NCBI GenBank assembly: GCA_021811745.1 | Contig: JAJZNH010000326.1 | Location: 1 to 5,439 of the forward strand | Source of the DNA: Acidobacteriota bacterium | GTDB lineage: Bacteria; Acidobacteriota; Terriglobia; Terriglobales; Acidobacteriaceae | Direction: 5' to 3' | DNA: 5,439 nt | Shown here: positions 1 to 5,109 of the stretch, in pieces | Numbering within the stretch: position 1 is the stretch's first letter | Layout: the number at the start of each line of letters is the position of its first letter | The notes under the pieces: generated by a model | The model's database searches: none | What the model saw: the letters and a program-made list of their open reading frames with translations, nothing else | Told to the model about the DNA's origin: nothing | Translations under genes and position numbers: made by a program

Positions 1-2
1 TG

Positions 3-527
3 TCTCCCTCTGACTTCCAGGACATCCAACACAATTACCCATTCGTGCTCACGACCGGCCAGGTGCCCGAGTACAACATCAAGTACGTTGGCCGCCAGAA
101 AATCGATCAGGTGGATTGCTACGTTTTTGACGTCACGCCAAAGGTGATCGAAAAACACAAGCGGTACCTGGACGGGCGCATCTGGGTTGACGCCACCGAC
201 TTGCAGATCGTGGTTACTGACGGACGCATGGTCCCCGACGACACCAAGAAAGGCCAGGAGGACCTGCATCCGCCCTTTATCACCTGGCGCCAGCAGATCG
301 ACGGCCACTACTGGTTCCCGGTCTATACCAAGGGCGAAGGAATTCTCCACTTTGCCGGCGGCTACGGATATATGGACCAGGACGTGCACATCCGTGAGGT
401 CATCAAGTACACCGACTACAAGCGCTTTGGCTCAACAGCCACGATCATCTATAACGGCCAGGACATCACCAAGTCCGGGCAACCATCCCAGCCATCCCAG
501 CAGCCCTCCACACCTCCGCAAAAGTGA
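3..527 (+). CDS. LolA-like outer membrane lipoprotein-sorting family protein, 5' end missing
   Basis: The frame is already open at the left edge, so this is the last 174 codons of a longer gene; its true start lies outside the window. An in-frame GTG at 45 is internal, because the similarity to the family continues upstream of it. I recognise an acidobacterial family annotated as outer membrane lipoprotein-sorting protein, with a LolA/LolB-like half-barrel. Family-like stretches are NIKYVGRQKIDQVDCYVFDV, GRIWVDATDLQIVVTDGR, a DGHYWFPVYTKGE segment, and a final strand near VIKYTDYKRFG. These alternating hydrophobic strands fit a beta-sheet that binds a hydrophobic ligand in the periplasm. The last 16 or so residues are a disordered Pro/Ser/Gln tail ending PSTPPQK. 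Family membership rests on remembered sequence character. The role in lipoprotein transport is inferred from the fold and is not shown here; many acidobacterial members are paralogues of unknown function. Confidence 0.8.
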   Translation, partial: SPSDFQDIQHNYPFVLTTGQVPEYNIKYVGRQKIDQVDCYVFDVTPKVIEKHKRYLDGRIWVDATDLQIVVTDGRMVPDDTKKGQEDLHPPFITWRQQIDGHYWFPVYTKGEGILHFAGGYGYMDQDVHIREVIKYTDYKRFGSTATIIYNGQDITKSGQPSQPSQQPSTPPQK

Positions 528-547
528 TCGGCAACGCGCCACAGGCT

Positions 548-588
548 AACCCACCCTCCGGCGCCACTCGCCGGCTGGCGGAGGGGTT
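548..588 (+). terminator. GC-rich hairpin after the LolA-like gene, possible terminator
   Basis: CCCTCCG at 554-560 pairs perfectly with CGGAGGG at 579-585. The loop can itself fold (GGCG 560-563 with CGCC 569-572 is an alternative inner pairing), and AA/TT pairs may extend the base with bulges. It starts about 20 bases after the stop codon at 525-527, a normal place for a terminator. There is no clear run of T after the stem (GGGGTTGAGAG follows), so it may be a weak or Rho-assisted terminator, or only an mRNA-stabilising 3' hairpin. Confidence 0.4.
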
Positions 589-697
589 GAGAGCGGCTTG
601 AGTGGAAGCACGCCCGCTTCTTTGAGACAACCGGCACATCCAACCTGGCATCAGTTTCACCAACAGGGTTTTTCGGATAGTGAGCGAAAGAAGGAAA

Positions 698-705
698 TAA
701 GGAGG
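698..705 (+). promoter_or_regulatory. Strong Shine-Dalgarno for the DUF4136 gene
   Basis: TAAGGAGG(G) lies 11 bases upstream of the ATG at 717 and is a near-perfect anti-16S match. It fixes that ATG as the start. I could not identify a convincing -35/-10 pair in 590-690 upstream of it. Confidence 0.75.
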
Positions 706-716
706 GTTGTTCTTCC

Positions 717-1289
717 ATGAAGTTTCGTTTTGCTCTGGCGGCCGCCGTATGCGCCGCTCTGCTAATTTTTTCAACCGCAGGATTTGCCGATTCCATTAAA
801 GTTGATTACAACCATCAGGCCAATTGGGGAAACTACCACACATATTCCTGGGGCGCAGTCCGGGTCTCCAACCAACTGAATCAGGATCGCATCAAGCGGG
901 CCGTCAATCACTGGCTGCAGAAAGGTGGCTGGAAGGAAGTTCCATCAGGAGGTCACATCACCATCCTGGCCACCGACAACATTCACGACGAGCATGAAGC
1001 CGAAACCTACTACAACAACCTCGGCGACGGCTGGGGTGATGGTTGGGGCTGGGGCGGCTGGGGCTGGGGTGACGATGACGACGGAGGCTTCCAGCAGACA
1101 ACCACCTCCACGGTCACGGTGCGCAAGGCCCACCTTGTGATCGATATGTTCGATGCAAGGTCAAAGAAGCTGCTCTGGCGCGGCGTCTCCAGAGGCGAGC
1201 TTACCAGTAATTCATCGAAGAACCGGGCCCGGCTTTACCAGGACATCGACCATATGTTCCGGGACTTTCCGCCGAAAGCAAAGCACTAA
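717..1289 (+). CDS. Secreted DUF4136 domain protein with Gly/Trp/Asp-rich insert
   Basis: This is a 190-residue exported protein. Residues 1-24 are a signal peptide: basic MKFR, hydrophobic core to about residue 18, and likely cleavage after GFA. No lipobox is visible, although many DUF4136 proteins are lipoproteins. The mature part follows the DUF4136 pattern: an early strand IKVDYNHQANWGNYHTYSWG (27-46), a helix with RIKRAVNHWLQKGGWKEV (58-75), an ITILATD strand, then HLVIDMFDARSKKLLWRGV (139-157), which is the most characteristic family motif, and a final helix ending in FRDFPP (181-186). Residues 103-124 are an inserted low-complexity run of Gly, Trp and Asp. The family has no established biochemical role; members are periplasmic or outer-membrane-associated proteins of unknown function. 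The gene has its own strong ribosome site. It lies 189 bases after the LolA-like gene with a hairpin between them, so it is probably a separate transcription unit. Confidence 0.88.
   Translation: MKFRFALAAAVCAALLIFSTAGFADSIKVDYNHQANWGNYHTYSWGAVRVSNQLNQDRIKRAVNHWLQKGGWKEVPSGGHITILATDNIHDEHEAETYYNNLGDGWGDGWGWGGWGWGDDDDGGFQQTTTSTVTVRKAHLVIDMFDARSKKLLWRGVSRGELTSNSSKNRARLYQDIDHMFRDFPPKAKH
1023..1088 (+). repeat. Gly-Trp/Asp low-complexity coding repeat, G-quadruplex-prone
   Basis: Inside the DUF4136 gene the codons GGC TGG GGT/GGC recur as short imperfect tandem units, giving GDGWGDGWGWGGWGWG followed by DDDDGG (residues 103-124). The DNA has five runs of four G, at 1033-1036, 1045-1048, 1051-1054, 1060-1063 and 1066-1069. 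The last four are separated by loops of 2, 5 and 2 bases. This fits the usual G-quadruplex pattern on the coding strand and therefore also in the mRNA. Confidence 0.8.
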
Positions 1290-1304
1290 GGCGATCCTTG
1301 CTGA

Positions 1305-1333
1305 AAATGGCGGCGCATATTGCGCCGCCATTT
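1305..1333. terminator. Bidirectional intrinsic terminator between convergent genes
   Basis: A perfect 13-bp inverted repeat: AAATGGCGGCGCA at 1305-1317 pairs with TGCGCCGCCATTT at 1321-1333 around a 3-base TAT loop. It begins 15 bases after the DUF4136 stop, and its right edge lies 81 bases beyond the end of the minus-strand VWFA gene. The arms end in A-rich and T-rich bases, so each strand reads GC stem then T-rich (TTTCTAT on plus, TTTTCAG on minus). The T tracts are short, so efficiency is uncertain, but position and symmetry fit a shared terminator. Confidence 0.75.
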
Positions 1334-1414
1334 CTATCCAGGCCAATCTTGGGGACCTTCCCACTGTCACCACAAAGTCCTCTTCTGCGGTAAAAAAGAA
1401 GCCACTGGAACTGA

Positions 1415-3145
1415 TCAATTTAGCCTGGCGGACAGGGACGACAGCTTGCTCACCGACGTAACGGGAACCTCCAGCGCGCCGATGCGGCCTGAGCGATCGT
1501 CCAGAACGCCAATACGCAGAAAGTAATCTCCTTTTACCGGCACACTGATCGTCCTGCGGAAGTGAAGGTCACTTCGCGACCACGCCTTCCAGCGCGCGGG
1601 CGGAATCGAGAGCCTCAACCGGTCAGCTTGCAGATTCACGCGGGTTCCGTCCGCATTGTAGACAAAGACAACCGAATCCAGCAGACATTGGTGGACCGTG
1701 CCGGGCGCGGGCGCACAGTCAAGCTCGCGTGGATCAAGATCGAATCGAACGGAGTAGCTACGGTAGGGGCCCTTCATCTTGGCCGTTTTCCGATTGCCGG
1801 GCGCCAGCCGCGGCGAGATCCCGGCAAACGGGCGCACGCTGGCGTCGAAGAGAATCTGGGTTGGCCCTGGACTGCCCCACTCCATCGCTGCGTCCATGGC
1901 GTTGTACGGAGCGGGAGCGTTGGGAGCATTCGCAGCCCTGTCGGGGTGGATCGGCGCATCCGGATCGTCGGCATAATAGCCATGGCGATACGCCAGCGCA
2001 ACGCCATGGCGGGCGACCTGGATATGAACATTCCGGTATCGTCCGTTCCAGCGCTGATCGGCGGGCGTATACGCGATCATGTAATAGTCGGCGCCGTCCT
2101 CGACTGCTTCCGCGACAGCTTTCGCAATGCCATTGGTGTTGACGAAGGCCTTGCCTCCGGTTCCATCGGCGATCTCAGTCATGGCCTGGTGTTCGTACTC
2201 GATCGTGGTGAGGAAATTTGATTCCGTCTGCGGCCCCGGTGCGCGCGCGTGAGCAGCGCTCGCGATCGGGCCCACCATCAGACCACGCGCATCCACGGGA
2301 TATACGGCAACCTGACTGCGGTCAAGCAGGTCCGTCGTGTCGCGAAACTCGTCCTCGAACGAGACAAGAATGTCAGGCATAACTCCGAGGGCTCCGGGAC
2401 CGGCGAGATTGTTGATGGGAAAGGAAGCGGATATCCAGATAAGATTCTTTCGGCCGGGGATGCTGCTGAGATAGCGGCCGAGCTGATTGAAAGCGCCGAG
2501 CGTGTAGCTGATGCGAATCTGCTCCATGTCGCCGCGCCGCCCGTAGCCGTAGAAAAGGCCGTTCGCGGTCCTTTTCATTTGGCCAAAGACACCCAGATTG
2601 TTCCATAGCTCCTTCAGGGCTTTGCCGTTGAGCGCGGCGCGCAGAGTCTCGGGATCGGAAGTGAAGCCCTGCAAAAGACGCAACTGTGAACTCAGGCCGA
2701 AGATCGCCATCGGCGCGCCAGGTGGATACTCTTTTAAATATTTCTGCACTTCCTTTTGGGCAAAGCCCCAGTCGGCCACAGGGGTATTCAGTGCGTCGAA
2801 GAGAAGGATATTGATCGGGCCTGTAGCTGGAATGGGCGTGTAGTTTGTGAATGTGCCGGGCGCAAGCCGCGGCACAGCCGGCGCCGTTGCCTGCTCACCG
2901 GCGGTGTGCTCCCTGAAGATCCGGATCGTCTGCTGGCGGCCGTTTTCCAGAACCGTGAAGTCAGACGGCGTGAGCCCGCGGACGGCATCGCCATGACTGT
3001 CCGTCACCGTCACATCGAGAACGACCAGGTTTGCGTTGACCTGGAAAGTGGGAGTGGACCCGGGTGAAGCCGCCTGCCCGGCAGCTCGCGCCGGCACACA
3101 AAAACAGAGGAAGGCAAAAAGCATGCCCGACAAGAAACGCGCCAT
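1415..3145 (-). CDS. VWFA-related Acidobacterial domain protein (TIGR03436-type), secreted
   Basis: 576 residues from the ATG at 3145. I chose this start because AGGA lies 5 bases upstream and it begins directly with a signal peptide (MARFLSGMLFAFLCF, likely cleaved after ARA, residue 21). A TTG at 3187 would add 14 residues but has no good ribosome site. The order is as in this acidobacterial family: an N-terminal strand domain FQVNANLVVLDVTVTDSHG (about 34-52) with LTPSDFTVLENG (58-69); the VWA-like core from about 110 to 290, with NILLFDALNTP (112-122), PPGAPMAIFGLSS (141-153) and GRKNLIWISASFP (231-243); then the closing strands DYYMIAYTP (353-361) and RHGYYA (387-392), and a C-terminal beta domain (about 431-566). 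The usual metal-site motif DxSxS is replaced by DALNT. These proteins are exported and often numerous in acidobacterial genomes, but their function is unknown; adhesion or protein binding is inferred from the VWA fold. It follows the beta-propeller gene in the same orientation across a 107-base gap. Confidence 0.93.
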   Translation of the reverse strand: MARFLSGMLFAFLCFCVPARAAGQAASPGSTPTFQVNANLVVLDVTVTDSHGDAVRGLTPSDFTVLENGRQQTIRIFREHTAGEQATAPAVPRLAPGTFTNYTPIPATGPINILLFDALNTPVADWGFAQKEVQKYLKEYPPGAPMAIFGLSSQLRLLQGFTSDPETLRAALNGKALKELWNNLGVFGQMKRTANGLFYGYGRRGDMEQIRISYTLGAFNQLGRYLSSIPGRKNLIWISASFPINNLAGPGALGVMPDILVSFEDEFRDTTDLLDRSQVAVYPVDARGLMVGPIASAAHARAPGPQTESNFLTTIEYEHQAMTEIADGTGGKAFVNTNGIAKAVAEAVEDGADYYMIAYTPADQRWNGRYRNVHIQVARHGVALAYRHGYYADDPDAPIHPDRAANAPNAPAPYNAMDAAMEWGSPGPTQILFDASVRPFAGISPRLAPGNRKTAKMKGPYRSYSVRFDLDPRELDCAPAPGTVHQCLLDSVVFVYNADGTRVNLQADRLRLSIPPARWKAWSRSDLHFRRTISVPVKGDYFLRIGVLDDRSGRIGALEVPVTSVSKLSSLSARLN

Positions 3146-3150
3146 ACTGA

Positions 3151-3155
3151 TCCTG
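3151..3155 (-). promoter_or_regulatory. Shine-Dalgarno that favours the ATG at 3145
   Basis: On the minus strand CAGGA is followed by TCAGT and then ATG at 3145. This is a modest but well-spaced site. The alternative TTG start at 3187 is preceded only by a weak GAACGGG, so the ATG is preferred. Confidence 0.5.
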
Positions 3156-3252
3156 TCCGCAAGCGAGAATTTACTGGTTTGTACCAACCCGTTCTAAGTG
3201 AAATTGTTGTGGAGATTACAGTCTGGGATTCGGCATGCATATACAGCCAGCG

Positions 3253-4566
3253 TCAGTTCCCGATCTTGAGCACCTGAAAGCTGCCTTCTACCGGCTTGGA
3301 TCGCATATCGCCGATGCCGCCTGAAGCAGCCAGGTCCAATCCCAGGTATTCCGTCACCAGGTAGACGGCGCCGGTCTGCGGATCCACTGCCAGCGAGCGC
3401 GCCTGTCGCCGCGTCGGAAGGTTCTGAACAACAGCGTAGATGTCGGGCACCTGCTGGGAGAGGATGCTGAGGCTTCCATCGCCGCTCCCGCTGGCCAGGA
3501 AGATCAATCCCCGCTCCTGATCGTAGCCGACGGCGTCGATGCCCGGCCCGGTGGGAATGGATGCCACGATCTCTCCGGTGCCGGTGTTGAGCACAATCAA
3601 CTTCATGTTGCGGCACGCGGCAAACAGCCGCATGTCATTGCTGTCGACGGCCATGCCCTGGGGATCCACACAACCCGGACCTATGGGAAACAACCGCATG
3701 TGGCCTTCGTCCGAAGGCGACGGATGCGCGGAACGGCTCCAGTCCAGCGTCAGGGGCTCATCCACATGCCACGCATCTCCAGGCCTCTGCTCTGCCGCCT
3801 GCGCCGAGGCCTGCGTCTGCTCTTCACCCGAGAGCAGCCAGCGTAGCCGGGCGCGGAGACTGGATGCGTCCAGCCGCGCAATCTCGTTGCGGTCTTTCAC
3901 GGTGACGTACACCTGGCCCCTGGTATCGGCCGCCGCCAGGCCAAGGGTTCCAGACACAAGAATCTGCGCCACTTTCTCAAGCGGCTGTGTGTTGATGACG
4001 ATGATGACGGAGGTGGGTCTCGCGGCCGCAGTCTGCTGCGCGCCATTGCGGTGATTCTCCCCGCGGCCGGTTGCGGAACGACCATTCCGGCCGCTGCCGG
4101 CCTGCCGGCTATGGAGCCCTCGAATGGTCGCATTCGGGCAGATGGCGAAGAGCAAGCCGCTTTGCGGTTCATAGACAAGGGCACTCGGCTGCGCGCCCGT
4201 GTGAACCGTTCCCGTGACGTCGAACGTGCGGCGGTTAAAAGCCTTCACTTCGCCGGCCTCGCCGTCGCTGACGTATCCCACCTGCCCGGTGTCGTCCAGC
4301 GCGATGGAACGAGCCTCCTGGAACCCGGTGATGCTTCCCGCCAGAGATCCGGAATGCACATCCACTACCTGCACTTGCGAGCCATGCGCGATGTACAGGA
4401 GGCCCGCCGAAGGGTCCATCGTCACCGAGTCCCAGGAGCCGCTCCCGCCGATATACCAGGTCTGCTTGATAAAGAATGGCTGGCTGGGCAGATCCGTCGG
4501 CGGAGGAATCTGCTGCGCCGACAAGCCGACGCAAATCAGAAAGCAAAGAGATAAGGCTTTTCTCAT
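3253..4566 (-). CDS. Secreted YncE-like beta-propeller (YVTN-type repeat) protein
   Basis: 437 residues. Residues 1-17 are a signal peptide (MRK, hydrophobic ALSLCFLICVGL, likely cleavage after LSA), so the protein is probably periplasmic or extracellular. The rest is a chain of about seven four-stranded blades of about 40 residues each. Each begins with a strand of the type 'xxSVTMDPSAGLLYIAHG' and continues 'xVQVVDVHSGSLAGSI'. Blade starts are near residues 45, 85, 125, 208, 300, 343 and 389. The motif YVSDGEAGEVKAFNRRTF (98-115) is typical of the YncE/YVTN group. Two stretches break the repeat: a basic Gly/Asn/Arg-rich loop at about 144-183 and a Gln/Asp/Ser-rich loop at about 246-292. No CxxCH haem site or catalytic signature is visible. 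Such propellers usually bind proteins, DNA or small ligands; the partner is unknown. A GGGAGGAG ribosome site 7 bases before the ATG supports the start. It may be the first gene of a two-gene unit with the VWFA gene. Confidence 0.88.
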   Translation of the reverse strand: MRKALSLCFLICVGLSAQQIPPPTDLPSQPFFIKQTWYIGGSGSWDSVTMDPSAGLLYIAHGSQVQVVDVHSGSLAGSITGFQEARSIALDDTGQVGYVSDGEAGEVKAFNRRTFDVTGTVHTGAQPSALVYEPQSGLLFAICPNATIRGLHSRQAGSGRNGRSATGRGENHRNGAQQTAAARPTSVIIVINTQPLEKVAQILVSGTLGLAAADTRGQVYVTVKDRNEIARLDASSLRARLRWLLSGEEQTQASAQAAEQRPGDAWHVDEPLTLDWSRSAHPSPSDEGHMRLFPIGPGCVDPQGMAVDSNDMRLFAACRNMKLIVLNTGTGEIVASIPTGPGIDAVGYDQERGLIFLASGSGDGSLSILSQQVPDIYAVVQNLPTRRQARSLAVDPQTGAVYLVTEYLGLDLAASGGIGDMRSKPVEGSFQVLKIGN

Positions 4567-4573
4567 CGCGCCG

Positions 4574-4581
4574 CTCCTCCC
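4574..4581 (-). promoter_or_regulatory. Strong Shine-Dalgarno for the beta-propeller gene
   Basis: The minus strand reads GGGAGGAG, then 7 bases, then ATG at 4566. It supports this start over any other in-frame choice. Confidence 0.75.
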
Positions 4582-4672
4582 GGGCTAAGATGTGCAGATG
4601 CCCCGCGGTGTTGGGTGGTTGCTGGTGCTGGGCTGGTAACACAACGCCGGCGCGCTTGATTGCCGGCTTAAG

Positions 4673-4686
4673 TTGATCCTTATCAA
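4673..4686. promoter_or_regulatory. Short dyad TTGAT-N4-ATCAA, possible operator
   Basis: A perfect 5-bp inverted repeat around CCTT, with a further ATCA half-site at 4691-4694. It lies about 107-120 bases upstream of the propeller start codon, within reach of that gene's promoter. No cognate regulator is encoded in the window and such short dyads occur by chance, so this is only a candidate. Confidence 0.2.
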
Positions 4687-4814
4687 TTCAATCACTGCGA
4701 CACGAGCCGGATACCCGCGAAGATGATCTGACAACCTTTTCATTCTAAGGGATTCCTGAAGACTGCTCTGTATTGACAGACGCGGAAATTGGCGGCCTGC
4801 CTCTGCCTTGGTTC

Positions 4815-4820
4815 TATACT
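4815..4820 (+). promoter_or_regulatory. Isolated -10-like hexamer TATACT
   Basis: TATACT is a good -10 match and would start RNA near 4827, just before the structured stretch. No -35 lies at 16-18 bases: TTGACA at 4773 is too far, and TTGGCG at 4789-4794 is 20 bases away and poor. It is therefore a weak candidate promoter. Confidence 0.2.
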
Positions 4821-4886
4821 CCAGACGAGAAAAGTTTCTGTCCCTGAAAGATCTCCGTACGGCAATCTAACTGCGAAGGAAGAGAA

Positions 4887-5072
4887 ATGGGAGGAGGTCT
4901 GTTAAGCATCCCATCGCTTCAGCAGTGGCGGGCCGATACCGAGCCCCGTACGCCTCGCAGCGCTGAAACCGTTTATCGGAACCTGAATGCAAACACTGGA
5001 GGTGCAATGGGCACTTGCTTTCCCATGTCCCAGAGTCGGGACATGGGGCACCCATTTTCCGTGGTGGATTGA
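4887..5072 (+). CDS. Doubtful 61-codon small reading frame
   Basis: In favour: the ATG at 4887 has AAGGA 6 bases upstream (4876-4880), and a -10-like TATACT lies further upstream. Against: the peptide (MGGGLLSIPSLQQW at the start) matches nothing I recognise and has no signal peptide, membrane segment or domain. Its last 20 or so residues (about MGTCFPMSQSRDMGHP) are translated from the palindrome at 5006-5056, so they are shaped by DNA symmetry rather than protein selection. The start codon also falls in a possible RNA stem (4887-4892 with 4909-4914). I think it is more likely a chance frame over a non-coding element. Confidence 0.18.
   Translation: MGGGLLSIPSLQQWRADTEPRTPRSAETVYRNLNANTGGAMGTCFPMSQSRDMGHPFSVVD
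5006..5056. repeat. Strong palindrome: 10-bp perfect hairpin with outer arms
   Basis: CCCATGTCCC at 5022-5031 pairs perfectly with GGGACATGGG at 5038-5047 around the 6-base loop AGAGTC. An outer pair, AATGGG (5006-5011) with CCCATT (5051-5056), flanks an asymmetric internal loop. GGTGC (5001-5005) with GCACC (5048-5052) is an alternative outer pairing. On the plus strand the right arm runs into TTTTCC, so it could terminate a plus-strand RNA. It also lies 54 bases beyond the HNH stop on the minus strand and may protect or end that transcript, although no T run follows on that side. The GGGACATGGGGCACCC core resembles short repeats that I believe are common between acidobacterial genes; this is memory, not a search. 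Confidence 0.65.
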
Positions 5073-5109
5073 ACGCCTCGAAATCAGGGCCACCCGCCAA
5101 CCAACTGCC

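Larger units (their letters stand above)
4567..5109. other. 543-bp intergenic region, partly structured, no convincing protein gene
   Basis: The region lies between the 5' end of the beta-propeller gene and the 3' end of the HNH gene. Its left part should hold the propeller promoter, but I see no clear -35/-10 pair. It contains GCCGGC twice (4646-4651 and 4662-4667), which could form a small hairpin, and the dyad TTGAT/ATCAA (4673-4686). Further right are a TTGACA (4773-4778) and a TATACT (4815-4820), which are 36 bases apart and so not one promoter. Then come possible RNA stems 4871-4878/4917-4925, 4887-4892/4909-4914 and 4933-4938/4974-4979, and finally the strong palindrome at 5006-5056. 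The short stems could arise by chance; the palindrome is much less likely to. Confidence 0.6.

Noticed and set aside
655..681. Possible promoter TTTCAC...GATAGT before the DUF4136 gene
   Set aside because: The spacing is 15 bases and both boxes are poor matches, so it cannot be supported.
449..796. 115-codon minus-strand frame across the gap and the start of the DUF4136 gene
   Set aside because: It overlaps two recognised plus-strand genes and the hairpin, with low-complexity composition and no domain.
1562..2221. 219-codon open frame on the plus strand
   Set aside because: It lies wholly antisense to the well-recognised VWFA gene. Its translation is Arg/Gly-rich with no domain, as expected of a GC-rich shadow frame.
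3539..4554. Two long plus-strand open frames (3539-4054 and 4051-4554) that appear to overlap like an operon
   Set aside because: Both are antisense to the beta-propeller gene, which has a signal peptide, a ribosome site and repeated blades. The apparent overlap is coincidental.
4789..4806. Sigma-54 promoter (GG...GC) in TTGGCGGCCTGCCTCTGC
   Set aside because: The GG-to-GC spacing is 9 or 12 bases depending on the pair chosen, not the required 10.
4773..4820. TTGACA and TATACT as one sigma-70 promoter
   Set aside because: The spacer would be 36 bases, far from 16-18. Neither box has a good partner at the right distance.
4781..5063. Long-range pairing of 4781-4792 with 5052-5063, suggesting a 6S-like closed RNA
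   Set aside because: It pairs 11 of 12 bases, one of them a G-U wobble. With this many possible positions such a match is expected by chance, and it competes with the base of the 5006-5056 hairpin.
4867..5100. 77-codon minus-strand frame after the HNH gene
   Set aside because: It has no ribosome site and no recognisable domain, and it reads through the palindrome. It is most likely a chance frame.
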